NCBI GenBank assembly: GCA_032164295.1
Contig: JAJHTX010000009.1
Span: 1,364,001-1,428,000 of the forward strand
Direction: 5' to 3'
Source of the DNA: Inonotus obliquus
Taxonomy: Eukaryota > Basidiomycota > Agaricomycetes > Hymenochaetales > Hymenochaetaceae
Length of the DNA: 64,000 nucleotides
In this document: positions 35,817-48,744 of the stretch, one piece after another
How the letters are laid out: every line of letters starts with the position of its first letter
How positions within the stretch are numbered: position 1 is the first letter of the stretch
The notes under the pieces: generated by a model
Database searches by the model: none
Told to the model about the DNA's origin: nothing
The model's input: only the letters and a program-made list of their open reading frames with translations
Program-made: the position numbers and the translations under genes

Positions 35817-37444
35817 ATGTTCAGCGACCCACAAACTGTTTGGGACCACCTCCGCAATGATATTGTCTATGAAACGTACTCCGACTCGAAACTCGCACGT
35901 CTATATCTCGATAACGTCGAGGACTTTCCCGTCCACATGCTCATCAAGGTGTTCGACGTCCTTCTCGATCCACTGTTCAAGCTAGAGGATATCACTTTCA
36001 AAGGTGTCCGGGATATCTTTCATTATATCTCTACGTACCGTCGAGAGAAGTTATCGTCGTCGAATCTGAGAAGTCAACTCGCATCTCCTTCAATGGAGCC
36101 GGCAGTCTCGCGGCCGTTGGTCTTTCCATCAGATATCGTAGGTCTCATCGTCGATAAGATGGTGGAGAATAGGAAACCGCTGGGTTCTTTATCCACGGAA
36201 GAGGACTGGAGACGTGATTATGTCGATGATGTCTCAGATTTCCATGCGATGAGCCTCGTGCATCCATCTTGGACGCCAATTGTTCGCAAAGGGCTCCGTC
36301 ATAGGGCCATTGTTCCAATCCACCAGATTGATAGTTTCCTTCTGAGCCCTCTGTGCGGGCCATGGGTTACGGAGCTGGTCATATATTGGACGGTCAATCG
36401 GGGCCCCATAGGAGTCACGGATAGCGACATTGATCTTCTGTCAGCCCTTCTAAACCGCACTCCGAATGTACACTCCTTGGCATTCAACACATCCCTTGTC
36501 CGGTTGACCCATGATTTTGCCTGGAACAAGGAACCAATGCCTTCCCTACGTGCGGATAGTTGCCTCGAGCTCGTGTCAGATCTCCTGCCAAGTTCGAGAG
36601 CCTGCGACTGAGCCATTTCGTTCCGCGCTGCGATTATGCCCTTTACGATTATGAGGACGACTGGGGAGAACATACAGGGGAAGTACCGCTTTCTGAGAGT
36701 CTGGAGGACTGCCGCGAGATGGGTACCCTAGTTGCACTGCTCCCGCGCATGCAGTCTCTCAAGAGTCTCTGTTTGTCTGGCTGGGAGGAAGGTAATGGAG
36801 AGGTCGACTGGAATAGCCACCCTTGTCCGAACCTTATCACCCTCGATCTTCCCGATTTTCGGCTTTATGGGCAGCATCCTAATTGGCTCGTCACGCCGCG
36901 GCACGGATTCGATTTACGAAGCCTATCGATCTCCATTGAGCAGCTGCGGCACATCGAACGCCCTCTTCCCGACTTGCGTGAGTTGCGAATATATATGCCA
37001 TACTACAACTCGGTCCTTTCCGATATTTTGGAGGGTTGCGACCGTCTCGTCGACCTTGACATCTTCGTCGATAGTGATTGGGACCTCTACAGAGCCGTAT
37101 TTCCAAAGACTTTGGAGAACATCACGTTCCACATGAGTGACGTGGAGCTCTGTCAGATATTATCTCAACCAATCCCCGCTTCTTCCAAACCATCGTGGCG
37201 ATCCTCGTCGGACTTCATTCCAATAATGAAAGAGAATCTACCTCGTATGACCTGCCTTCGGAGCCTTGGTCTCATTGGAGTGCGCTCTTTAGCTGACACG
37301 CGGTATGCTGGCTGGACTCCTACCATTGAAGGTGTTCCGGTGACGGACATACCCAAGGACCTTCTAGATCTCTGCGAAGGTCATAACATCAGGCTTATCT
37401 GTCGGAACGTCTCAGAGGATAGGGAGGACTGCTGGCTTCTTTGA
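35817..37444 (+). pseudogene. F-box-like/LRR family gene, copy A, one-base frameshift
   Basis: This is one of three related copies in the window. The N-terminus (MFSDPQTVWDHLRNDIVYET, FPVHMLIKVFDVLLDPLFKL) resembles a leading helical region and is followed by an F-box-like segment (LVFPSDIVGLIVDKMVENRK, MSLVHPSWTPIVRKGLRHRA). A long leucine-rich region is typical of Agaricomycete F-box families (NVHSLAFNTSL, LPRMQSLKSLCLSGW, LPDLRELRIYMPYY). The frame runs to 36611, then continues one frame over from about 36590 to 37444. Alignment by eye with copy B shows one base missing near 36594 (AGTTCGAGAG against AGTCTCGAGAAC). The full reading would be about 540 residues. An intron cannot restore it, because the two pieces abut. 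Function in substrate selection for SCF ligases is inferred only from the family. Confidence 0.8.
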
Positions 37445-38753
37445 TGCAATGTTCGAAGTCGTGCTTGTGGTGTCATCTATGGTTGGTGAATTGTGATTGA
37501 GAGATAAGATAGGTCAGTGATCCGTGATAGGCAACAATACACCGATTTGTCTCTTTCATTCAAATTTCTCCTTCTCATTTCATTCTAGACCTGCATCCTT
37601 CTACGCCCGTATATAATAAAGTAGAGAACTGGCTTTGTGGTATCGAATTGACAGCCTTAATTGGAGAGAGACACTGTTGCGTCCTAGATGTACATACCGC
37701 TTGTAGGAACAGTGAGTATTGGTGTAATTTGTGGATCTGAAACTGGCTCTCGGTTGCAATTCTGAATGCGGACAACGATGTGGAGGGACTGGAGCTGCAG
37801 TTATACCTCGTGCCTACATTGCAAGTTAAGTTCTCAACGACGCCATGGGATAAGCTCATTAAGCGTAAGACTCAGAACTCTGCATACCATACCGTAGCCC
37901 TGTAGTCTTTCCAATGATGAATCTCAACCTTAACGAGTTTATCCCACGGCGTCTCTGGGGTTATTGAGAACATGCAACTCGATCATATGTGGATACTTCC
38001 ATCTGACTAAGGGGTGAGCTTATTGCTTGCGGTACTCTCGAAGTTGAGAAGCAAAACTGTCTCTCCTTCCGAGTCGGGCCTTCGAGCCTGGCGGATGCAA
38101 TATATATTATACAGCCACGCTACCAACAGATCCAAGATACATATGCGCCAGACAGGACAAGCAAAGACATCTCGGAAATAAAGAAGGGATTCTCATTCAG
38201 CCTTGTTATGAGCACGAAATAGAGCTAGCGACCTGCCTCCATGCTCCTGGATCCTTTTTGAAGACCATAATCACGTTTTCAGAAATTGGAACGCTCGATG
38301 TTGAGTCTTGACCCGAGGTGAAATCCTTCATCTCCCGCTCTGAAAGGCATCATTGTCATGACAATTTTTTTCCATGTATTTCGTCCGCCTCGATCCACAG
38401 CAAGCAACGGAAGCAAAAAAGGGAAAGGGCGATCCTCGGCATCGGGCCGGACCCAGGTCGGCTTCAGTACAGCACGTGGTCATCACAGCCACTCACTCAA
38501 CTACCAACGATTCTTATTCATGAAATACATCTCGTTGTATCAGTAAGCTCTCAATCTCTCGTAGTCTGACCAGCCGGCGGGCCCGATTGTTCGCAGTTAG
38601 ACGGCTAACAACTGCAAGAGCTGTTCAAGAACTTTGTTCTGTCGAGGCGTAAACACCATCGAGTCGTTTCCGGTCGGTACCGGAGGAAATGTGAACTACT
38701 TGCGCTGACTACTACCGCAGGTTTACTCACCTCCAACTTCACAAGCTTGCAAG
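37445..38753. other. Spacer between tandem copies A and B
   Basis: No coding frame is supported. The 110 bases before copy B are homologous to those before copy A. Confidence 0.45.
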
Positions 38754-40335
38754 ATGTTCAGCGACCCGCAAGCTTTTTGGGACCACCTCCGCAACGATAT
38801 CGTTTACGAAACATACTCCGACTGGAAACTTGCACGTCTATATCTTGACAACATTGGCGAATTTCCAGTCCACATGCTCGTCAAGGTGTTCGACGTCCTC
38901 CTGGATCCACTCTTCAAACTGGAGGATATCACTTTCAAAAGTGTCCAGGATATTTTTCATTATATCGGAGTACCGTCGAGAGAAGTTATCGTCGTCGAAT
39001 CTGAGAAGCCAACTCGCATCTCCTTCGACAGAGCCGGCAGTCTCACGGCAGTTAGTCTTCCCAACAGATATTGTAGGTCTCATCGTCGATAAGATGGTGG
39101 AGAATAGGAAACCGCTGGGTTCTGTGTCCACGCAAGAGGACTGGAGACGTGCTTATGTCGATGATGTCTCGGATTTCCACTCGATGAGCCTCGTGCATCC
39201 TTCTTGGATGCCAATTGTCCGCAATGGACTTCGTCGTAGAGCCATTGTTCCAATCCACCAGCTTGATAGTTTCCTTCTGAGCCCTCTGTGTGGTCCATGG
39301 GTTACGGAGTTGGTCATATATTGGACGGTCAATCGGGGCCCCATAGGAGTCACGGATAGCGATATTGAACTTCTCTCGGCCCTTCTGAAACGCACTCCGA
39401 ATGTACACTCCTTGGCATTCAACACATCCCTCGTCTATTTGACTCATGACTTTGCCTGGAACAAGGGACCAACGTGTTCCCTACGTGTGGATTCTTGCAT
39501 CGAACTCGTGTCAGATCTCCTGATGAGTCTCGAGAACTTGAATCTGATCCATTTCATTCCGGACCCCGATTGTGCGTCTTACGTTTATGAGGACTATCGG
39601 GGAAGAAAACAGACAGGGGAAGTAGAGCTCTCTGAGAGTCTGGAGGCCTGCTGCGAGATGGGTACTCTAGTTGCACTGCTCCCGCGCATGCAGTCTCTCA
39701 AGAACCTCTCTTTATATCGCTGGAAGGAAGGTGGTGGAGAGGTCGACTGGAATAGCCACCCTTGTCCGAATCTTATCACTCTCGATCTTCACGATTCTTG
39801 GCCTTATGGGCAGCACCTTAATTGGCTCGTCACGCCGCGGCACGGATTCGATTTACGAAGCCTATTGATCTCCATTGAGTCGCTGCGGCACATCGAACGC
39901 CCTCTTCCCGACTTGCGTGAGTTGCGAATATATATGCCATACACATATCACCGTTCCGTTATTTTGGAGGGATACGACCGACTCGTCGACCTTGACATCT
40001 TCGTCGGTAATAATTTTTGGCACCTCGGCAGAGCCGTATTTCCAAAGAACTTGGAGAACATCACGTTCCACATGGAAGACGTGCGCCTCCGTCAGTTGTT
40101 TCGGCCACCGCGATACTCGTCGGACTTCATTCCAATAATGAAAGAGATTTTACCTCGCTTGACCCGCCTTCGGAGCTTTGGTCTCATTGGAGTGCGCTCT
40201 GTAGCTGACACGTTGTATGCTGGCTGGACTCCTACCATCGAAGGTGTTCCGGTGACGGACATACCCAGGGATCTTTTGGACCTCTGCGAAGGACATAACA
40301 TCAGACTTATCTGCCGAAACGTCACAAACGGTTGA
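38754..40335 (+). pseudogene. F-box-like/LRR family gene, copy B, two-base frameshift
   Basis: Same family as copy A: MFSDPQAFWDHLRNDIVYET at the start, FPVHMLVKVFDVLLDPLFKL, then LVFPTDIVGLIVDKMVENRK and the leucine-rich part to the end (CEGHNIRLICRNVTNG). The first frame would stop at 39092. The second, from about 38967, reads through to 40335 without interruption. Relative to copy A, two bases are missing near 38966-38970 (TATATCGGAGTACCG against TATATCTCTACGTACCG). Copy B is intact where copy A is broken, and copy A is intact here. The downstream sequence (TTTCACTACTGGAAC and the bases after it) matches that of the third copy at 63784. Confidence 0.8.
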
Positions 40336-41997
40336 TTTCACTACTGGAACTCACTACGGGTCATGTCGACTTCCATGGCTTGGGGTTCACTCCTCATTCA
40401 GACTAATGATCCGCAAAAAATAACAAGAGATTAGTTGGCCTACTTCATACATACTCCTGTTATCTAGTCTAGTTCTGAGTATATTATTAACAAATGATAT
40501 TTTTTCATATACTCCGGCCTCGCGGTGTGGTAAAGACAAGACAACTGTGTAGTTCATTGTTTGTTCATTACACTATAGAAATAGTATTGTTGAGGCGCAA
40601 CAATGGAGGAGAAAGAGAAGAGAAGAGAAGAGGGGATGGGTGCCAGCCGCCAGAAGGCGGTCCCGGCTCCCATCGTCACGCCCACTTCTACAAGTGGCAG
40701 AGCCAATTACGGCTCGACGCCCGAGTAGTAGGAGCCCGCGACGCGCCGAGGCATAACGGGAACCCATACGTGTAGGAGATTGGTAAAACATTCATGAAAT
40801 TAGAACTGGTCAAAGTAGGATCGACTTTGGCGCCACCGAAGTTCTCCACAGCATAGAACAGGGAATACAGAAACATCGTCGGTGACCCGTCTGCAGCGTT
40901 GATGACGGGAATTGGCGACCCATTTGCAGATGCTCCATGACAATGGCATCGGCGCAACAGCTAAGCTTGCGCACGGTGCCCTCAAGGATCTCGCTCTTCT
41001 GGACAGATGTCTGATCGGCATCAGTCCGAACGACCTAGCCTCCACATCTAAATCATCTTCCTTTCGAGGATATCCGGCGTGTCATTCTGCTCGACCTGCA
41101 GTCTCACCTCGTGTGCCAGACTGAACAGGTTGTGAATATCAGAATGAGTGAACTTGACAGATAATACGTGCTTGCAGTGGAATGCTGGGTGGGGTGTGAG
41201 CGGAGAGAAGACTCTATGTGCAGAAGCTATTGGGAGAGCATTCTGACTTGCAACTGCGGAGACCAAAGGAACGGGTCCCTGCCGCTGTGGCGGAAGACCC
41301 ACATCTACTGGTTTGAACAGAGAGGTAGATGGGCTCGAAAGAACTTCAATCAAGGAAAACGGTCTGACCACGGATAATAACTTATCCTGGACTTATCAAT
41401 AGGATACCAGGATGAGGATATTCTTCCTGCGATAATAGACCGCCGGTTCACCACTGTCTCCACCTGGGTGTGAGATTGATCCGGTAGACCGGATAATCTA
41501 GTCGGGTTGTCGTGCAGGCGCTCTTGTATGGCCGACAAGGTAAGCCTCCTGAATACCGATAGGGGATGAGGTAGGTTTTAGGTTCCAAGGTTAGCTCGAA
41601 TGGCAGCGTTCTACTTGAGAAGGCATCGATGACCAGGTGACCTTCAACTGCTTCGCTTTACTCAAACAAATGAGTAAGAGGTCCTCCTTGCTACGAACGT
41701 CGGAGTCTTGCACTGGGCGATTATTCAAGCTCGCGACGAGGAGAATTGAGGCAAGGCATGATCCCCTTGTGCCAGTGACAAAAGGTTTATCTGTCGACCA
41801 AGGAGCAAAATGCGAGGCAATCACGGCAACCTGTTGAGTAAGAGACTGTTCCGCCCGCGAATATGTCTTGGAAAGAACGGACAGTGACTTCAATTACGCC
41901 TGGTCCTCATCATCAACATCAAGGGACTGGGCGTTGCTGATGGAGGCAGATGCACTGAATGCGTGGTTGCAGCATGCCGCGCCTGGGTCAAGCGCAT
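40336..41997 (-). other. Unassigned, minus-strand coding texture without a family
   Basis: Minus-strand frames at 40688-40957 (GSPIPVINAADGSPTMFLYS, then YAVENFGGAKVDPTL), 41048-41371 and 41591-41893 are each protein-like, but they are separated by stops and I recognise none. They may be the decayed 3' part of, or a relic next to, the orphan gene that follows on the same strand. The GC-rich stretch near 40640-40760 contains no repeats of note. Confidence 0.3.
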
Positions 41998-44813
41998 TCA
42001 TTGGAAGAGACGCCAATGAGTAGGAGCAAGACAGTTATAAATCTTCAGCTTAGCCGTTATGACATCCTCCAGACCGTTGCCGGAGGCAAGATGAACTTGG
42101 GAACGAACGTCGAGATGTTGACCACTGGCAAGTGGCAGACCACCTTGCAGGCCACGAAAAGGACGTCGATGACGTTTGAGATAAGGCGTGTAAGTCGTCG
42201 TCTCAACAATTGATGAAGAAGGAAAGCTATGGTCAAAATGTTGTCTGCTTGGAGATAAGTTATGTCGAATGCAAGTTTGTGCAAGAAGGAACTTGATGGT
42301 CGTGGAGGTCGATAGTGAGCCGAGAACAAGGTTCCATGTAAGTACAGCCTCAGTATGGAGGTCTGCATAAGCAAGAGGCATCAAGTGAGGGAACACAGTA
42401 TCAACGGGAAGCACGGACATGGACGGTCGCATAGGCGGCATTTTTGGCGCATCGTCGTCCGTCAGGCCATCAAGGGAAAACAGAAGCTCCGTAAGCGGAG
42501 GATCGAAAGCAGTTGTCGGAACGAGATTAGGAGTAGCGAGTCGAGCAACATCGAAGACTTGCGGCCACAGAATAGGCAGTTCTAAGATGTTCGATGGGAT
42601 GACACGATCCTCTTCTGGCTCAGCGTCCAACGTGGAGGTCCACGAGATCTTATCGAAAGCTGCAGAGCCAACACAAACAATTGGGCGGAGAGCGAAGAGA
42701 GCATCGCATATGCAGTTCTTCGTCTTCTGCTAGTAGAGCAATGAGGGAATGGCGACTCGACGGCGACGGCAATACCGAGCTGGTCCAAGTCGACATGGGA
42801 GAAAGCTATATTTGCAGGAAAAAAATACAATAGAGTCCGACCTGCAAGTGGCCAGAGTTTGGCTAGGGTGCATAGAAAGCTACGGGTCTGAATGGGAGGG
42901 TACGTTGTCTGGCAAGTCAATCTTCCAGTGTAAGCGCAAAGGGTTGTCCTCGGCGCGCCTCCATGCCTCCAAATCGGAAACAACCCAGTTTGTTTTTCCG
43001 AATTGCCAATTTATAATTGAAGCGCACTCAAGATTTTCTCGTTCTCTCGCCACAGGATCATCAGGGTGGTTACGAACTACGCAACTTTCGTCGTCGTCGT
43101 CGTCGTCGTCGGACGTCTCATTACTCGAGAGCATCTCATCGTCATCGTCGCGCGGGCGCTTCTTTGCAGGTGCCCCATCTGATAGTTTCGATTTGTTACC
43201 CTCGTTTTCACTCTGTCTCGGGTCCCTGGCTTTGTTCTTAGCTTGTTTTGACCTTCTCGCGGATGCCCTCGAGATGTTAGACGTCTCCCAATTATCGACG
43301 CGAGTCCCAGCAAGCTCCCAATTAATAAACCCAGCATTCTCCGTCATCTTGTCGACGTCCGCAGTAAAGTCATCGTCTATCTGAGCCTTCAAAGTGCAAA
43401 GAAAATAGAAGCACTCTACAAGCTTAGATGGTTGGCGCAAGTCCCATGTCATATCACCCTCCGTATAATGGACCGTCTGTTGAAGTTCTAAATCAGAGAT
43501 TCAACTTTAAACCTCACTGTATGGCACCTACCAAGATTGCGCCTTGCCAATACGTGATCAGCAGATGCAACCTTCCATTAACCAACGACAATCCATATAT
43601 GGAACGGTCTGGTAAACCCAGCGCCCGTCGTTGCGTTTGCATTCCTAGTCCATAAATTGTTCCTTGGCGAGCCGAGGTCGTTATGCTCGCCTCCCGCTTC
43701 CAATCGCCGAAGAGCGTTCCCAGTGAGACGACAGGAGTCATGATCGCGTTACCCAAAAAATGCAGGCCCGCCACATGCTTTAAGCGCCCGGTATCCTGTA
43801 CGATTGCTTGCCGTATTTTAGTTGTCATAGGCTCAGGTAGTGTCCTCGAGGTGCAGATGTCAGCTTTCGCTTTCGATAGCTGAAATTGGGCCTCTGGCTT
43901 TACAGGAATTAGTATGTCTTGCTCCATGCTGCGTGTATGATGTCGGACCTTTGACAAGGAGGATGATTTTACTGACTTACTGCGTTGTGTGTGGAGCTTC
44001 ATCAGACAGTCTCTCGGAGAAGACCGCCTGTACCAGCGCGTCTGCCAGTGTTCGCTGCGCAAGCTCATACGGCTTCGTATCCAGTGCCCTTCGTGTCACC
44101 AGCCAACTCATGAAGAGCTTCAAGACGTCAGGGGGAATGGTGTCGTCCCATGCATCGTCGGCGACAGTTTCACTCCATTTGACGATGTCCCGCACAAAGA
44201 ACTCCTCTTCACGATACTCGGGTTGATTGAGAGACTGCCAAAACGGTAAGGGTCCTGAAGAAAGCGTAAACATGGCGCAACATACTACCAGGTCACGGAG
44301 CCTTCCAGGGTACTTTACACGCTCCCGGACCAGACGGAGGTCTCTCTGAATACCGGCCGCTTCCGGGGAAAGCGAAGTAGGAGAAAATACACCAGCGGAG
44401 GTGGCCCAGGACATCCATTCAGAGTCATTCCTTGCAATTCTTCGGAAATCGGATGAGATGAGATGAGAACAAGAACTCTGGCATACAAGATGAGGAGATG
44501 TGACCATACTCTGATGCTGGATCGAGGGAGAAAGAGGCCTCCCTCAGTCCTTCGATGAGACTAGATGGAGATACATCCAGTCATGAGCAACTACGCAGTG
44601 TAGAGATATGAGGACGCACCGAGAAAAATATTCGTTGATAGATCTAAAGGTGACAAATGAGCATGGAAATAGAAAGATTATACCAGGTCAACTAATTCAC
44701 TCAGTGGCTTTGCGAGAGTTGCTGTTCAGAATACAAACAATGAAAACAAGGGAGACCAGAATCAAAGAGGGTACGCACCTCGAAAGGAGCCTCAAAACCT
44801 CCGCGTCGGTCAT
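41998..44813 (-). CDS. Multi-exon orphan protein, unknown function
   Basis: The start at 44813 (MTDAEVLRLL, exon ending with a GTGCGT donor) is followed by SLIEGLREASFSLDPASEY (about 44507-44560) and then a helical region (GIQRDLRLVRERVKYPGRLR, DDTIPPDVLKLFMSWLVTRR, LAQRTLADALVQAVFSERLS). Next come GRLKHVAGLHFLGNAIMTPV, QGTIYGLGMQTQRRALGLPD and SIYGLSLVNGRLHLLITYWQ, then after an intron TVHYTEGDMTWDLRQPSKLV. A charged insert has KKRPRDDDDE and a run of seven Asp (about 43090-43150), a possible nuclear signal with an acidic tract. The later part (VFPHLMPLAYADLHTEAVLT) ends at 41998. I do not recognise it. The texture recalls orphan proteins shared among Agaricomycetes. Exon borders after about 42880 are uncertain: one junction near 42735 does not resolve to a clean canonical intron, so late decay is possible. 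Confidence 0.5.
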
Positions 44814-45268
44814 GGTGGGCAGTACAAGGGTTGCGTCCATTCAACCCGCGTGTTCCCACGGTTCCGCTAGGAGTTTCAGCTGCAGTTTAGTTTACGATTC
44901 TTCCGCAAAGGGTTGGTCAGTTCTGAGAGCGAGAAATTTCTTCTCGTTCACCCTCCTTCTAGTGTTGATCGTTCGCTGAGCAAAATATGTAATATCGTAA
45001 TATTGGTTACGCAGAACACATGTCTGGTGCTTTTTGAGACTACCTTCACTGGAAACGACAGACCGAAAGTAGCTGTACATATCACCACAATCTTCGCCCT
45101 CATCTTTAAGGTTAGATGATTCTGATATTCCCTGAGAATAGTACCTCATCGACCGTGAGATGTCTAGGTCGCTGCGAGAAACATCAGGGGTGTTCGTGAT
45201 TGCAAGGAGTGAAAAAGGATAGAAAACTCGTAGAAACGACAAAGAGATGGAATTCATTGCACGTACAT
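44814..45268. other. Intergenic region between the orphan gene start and the GH3 stop
   Basis: No coding frame with recognisable content. It should hold the orphan gene's promoter and the GH3 3' end. Confidence 0.4.
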
Positions 45269-48200
45269 TCACAGCAACCCTGACAACGGTAAGTCTCTTG
45301 AACTCCTACCAACCGAAATCACGAAACGTCCCTCTGTCGGCATGACCCAATTCTGCCTTTCGACACACCAATAACTCAAATCCTTTCTCGTCAATGCCAT
45401 TTTTACCTTCTTACTCTCTCCCTCTCCTACCTCTACCTTTTCGAACGCTCTCAGGACACGTACAGGGAAATCTGCATAGACGCCAGGAGGCGCGAGAGAG
45501 TTCTCCCTCGGAGGGAATGAAACGTATAACTGAACGACTTCTTTTCCAGGGCGAGTACCGGTGTTGGTTAGAGTCACTTCGACTTCGGCGTGTATGTCCC
45601 AAAGACTTGGGTTCCCTCCTTCACCCCCTCCAGCTTCTGACGGAGGTTGAACAATTTCATATCCTTTTGGATATGGATATTTACCATGCCCGATTTCAGT
45701 TTCGCTAGAGATGTAGGGATAGATGAATTTCTTGAGTTTTCGGAACCCTGCAGGAAAGATAGCTTCGGATGCTGGTGGAATGGTGGAGTCTAGCGAGGGA
45801 GGAGAGATCCCACCCGGCCGGGGAGAGGGAAAAGTTGATTTAGGCTTCACGAGTGTGATGTTGAGCTCTGAGTATGAGAAGGTTGTATAGGACAGTCCGA
45901 ATCCGAATTCATAGCGTGGAGTGATCTTGTACTAAAGGATTAGAATAAGTTAGCAGTTAACACTCTGAGGCTGATGTATATTCATGGACTTACCCTATCG
46001 AAATATCTATAGTCGATGTAAAGACCCTCTTCGAAGTCTTGCTGAGGGATGATACCGTTGGGCATGGTCATGATTTGTCCGCCCTTCCCGTAATCCTTGA
46101 GGCTCTTGCCAATTGTGTACGGAAGCCGACCGCTTGCATCTACATCACCAAAAAGGACGTCGGCCTGGCACAATTGTCATCAATTATATGAATTGGAGGT
46201 AGTGTGAACTGAATACTAACCAGCGAGTTCCCGCTCTCCTGACCTGGAAGATGTGCAAACAATAATCCTTTCACCTCGCGCATATCAACCCACCTCTCCA
46301 CAATGACCGGACCCACTGAATGAACCACAACAACTGTCTTTCCTTTCCCCTTTCCACACCTCTTTGCAACATTCCATACAAGCTTATCCCCACCTTTCTG
46401 AGAATGCAAATCCGTCCTGTCGCCAGCTACTCCATCGTGCGATATAAACCCTTCTCCGGAATCGGCGTTGATGAAGACGAGGCAGAGGTCCTGATCCTCA
46501 ATGGTTCCGGAAGGAGGTGGAGAGTTTGTGAGAAATGAAGAGACGGTGACACGGTACGTGTCAAATGAGTTGCGAAGGGCAGAATCGGGTGTGACGAGGT
46601 AGGGAAATTCAGTTGCACCTGAGCCCCACCCAACAGCGAGGCTACACAGAAAATGTCAGAGATGGTGCAGAGAGAGTTCGAGAGAGAAGCAACGTGCGTT
46701 CCCTGGTTACACCCTCTATCTTGACAAAAATTCGGTCCCTTCCCTGCACCAGCGTCTTCTCCGATAATAGCGATCCTAGCCTTTCGATCACCGTTCGTCA
46801 ATCCCGAGCCATCCTTACTAAGAGGTAAAATCCCATCTGCATTCTTTAGAAGCGTTACTGCCTCAGCTCCAATCTGTCTCACGAGTTTCCCATGCGCATC
46901 ATCGCCCTCACCCTGAACATCAACAAACTTATTTACCACTCCTCGATCTCCTCCCCCGCTTCCATGATAAAGATAACCGACTTCTTCGTCCGTCCATGAT
47001 GAGAAGTTCGGACCTTCTTGAGGAAAAGGATCGGGGTCATCTTGGCCGAGTTGGTAGTATGCTGCAACGATCCGAGTGACCATGTCATTTAACCGGGAGG
47101 TAGGAAGGGAGCCATTTAGGACGGCCCTTGTGAGGTGCACACCCCAGAGGGAGTTACCGTTTGCCCAGCGAAGGCCGTCGCCTGGCATTGTCATGTCCCT
47201 GGAAAAGAACAGAACAACATAAGGGATAGTACTTGCCGCGAGTGAGTTCGGACTCACAGGCCAGCCAGCGCACTGGCTACCCCACTGCGTTGTGCAAGCC
47301 AGTCGGATTGCACGAAGCCTTGGAAGCCGAGTTCATCTTTGAGTATCCCATTTAGCAGCTTGCTATTTCCACACGCATATCTGAATACGAGTCGGCTTGT
47401 AATTTTCAGAAGACGCGAAATAGAACATTGACTTACGAGTTGTTGACCATCTGATAGCTACACATGACCGATCCAACTCCCGCACGGATGCTCTCCGCAA
47501 AGGGCCATAAATAAATTTCATGAAGTGTTTGGTCGTCAATATTGGTCGACAAAGCATTCGGAAGTCCCCACTCAAAGGACTGACGGAAGTGCTCTTGTTC
47601 ATTGAGAATATAGTGCTTTGCTAAGAGGCAATGGGCAGTCAGAAACATTATCTAGTACCCGAGCAGATACCCTACCTGTAGCAATTACGCCCTCTTTCTG
47701 AATCCCTTTGATTGTCTGGGAAGCAGCGACACCCTGCAGGACAGGATCAGGGCCGAAGCCTTCCCAGTTCCTCCCACCGCCGGGCATCCTGCCCAAAGGA
47801 CCCATTGAAGGACCAAGGATAACGTTGACACCTTTCATGCGAGCTTCTCGACCGTGCAATCGACCACGTTGGTACCTTATACAAACGTCCTTGATTGAGA
47901 TAGTCTATTCATACTGGGAAGAGAAGCGGAAGGCTGACATTAAGTCACGGTTCCAGGTCGCTCCAACTGTACTACCCGCAGGAAATGCAGTCGCGTGGTC
48001 CGCAAAACGGATTCCTAGTGGACCGTCTTGAAGGCACAACGAAGGAAACTTGACATTGATTGCTGGACCTGAGGACGGACTATCAACAATAGGATCGAAT
48101 GACATGAAAGTAGTGGCAAACGACTTTCCTGTATTTCCGACGCAAAGGCCCATTTGCCAGCCAGTTCCGGTAGTGATATTTACTTTCTCCATGAGCGACA

Positions 48201-48744
48201 TTTGGTTGACGAGACGAGCTGCCTTCTCGTATGAGTCCTTCCACGATGGAAGTGTCCCTCCGGGTGCTTGAGCATTCTGAGCGTTAAGATAAAAGGGATA
48301 TTGCCCAGAAGATACTCACGCGAAGGATACCAAGGAGGAGAAAGACCATCCTTCGGAGTGATTATGCCAACTGCAGCTCTGCCCCCCGAAGTGATTAGAA
48401 CGACAAATACAAGTGCTGCTGCGAGACCGACACATAGTGCAAATCGCCGACACTTTGACCCGGTGAAACGAGCAAGAAGACTTGGCCTTCGAAGAGATCA
48501 GTGAATGTCAGAGGAGCTTGTACAATCTGGCTCACCTGGACCCAGTTACCTTCGTTAATCTCGATGCATAAGAATCGCGTGCATCTTCGACATTCAATGG
48601 GGCATTCTCGTCGTATTGGTCGGCATCCTCGGCACCGGTATTGCCCAGGCTCTGCTCTTGTGGATGCGACAACAGCGCCGACCCTTCCTCTCCATCTCCA
48701 ACATCATCTTCACCACTTCGTCTTTGCGGTCGCCTTCTAGCCAT
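45269..48744 (-). CDS. GH3 beta-glucosidase, membrane-anchored
   Basis: A glycoside hydrolase family 3 beta-glucosidase that cuts cellobiose and other beta-glucosides to glucose. Instead of a signal peptide, the ATG at 48744 opens an acidic cytosolic tail ([20 protein letters not shown]). A type II anchor follows ([20 protein letters not shown]), then the catalytic part. Visible GH3 features are [71 protein letters not shown] and the nucleophile Asp in [12 protein letters not shown]. The alpha/beta sandwich domain has [35 protein letters not shown] and [13 protein letters not shown] fibronectin III-like C-terminus ([20 protein letters not shown]) ends at the TGA (45269-45271). About ten introns. 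The order and residues match anchored fungal GH3 enzymes. The gene is divergent from CHO2. Confidence 0.92.

Noticed and set aside
38830..38966. Start of the 501-residue frame in copy B
   Set aside because: The first 45 or so residues are an out-of-frame reading of the N-terminal exon. The real protein starts at 38754 in another frame and shifts near 38967.
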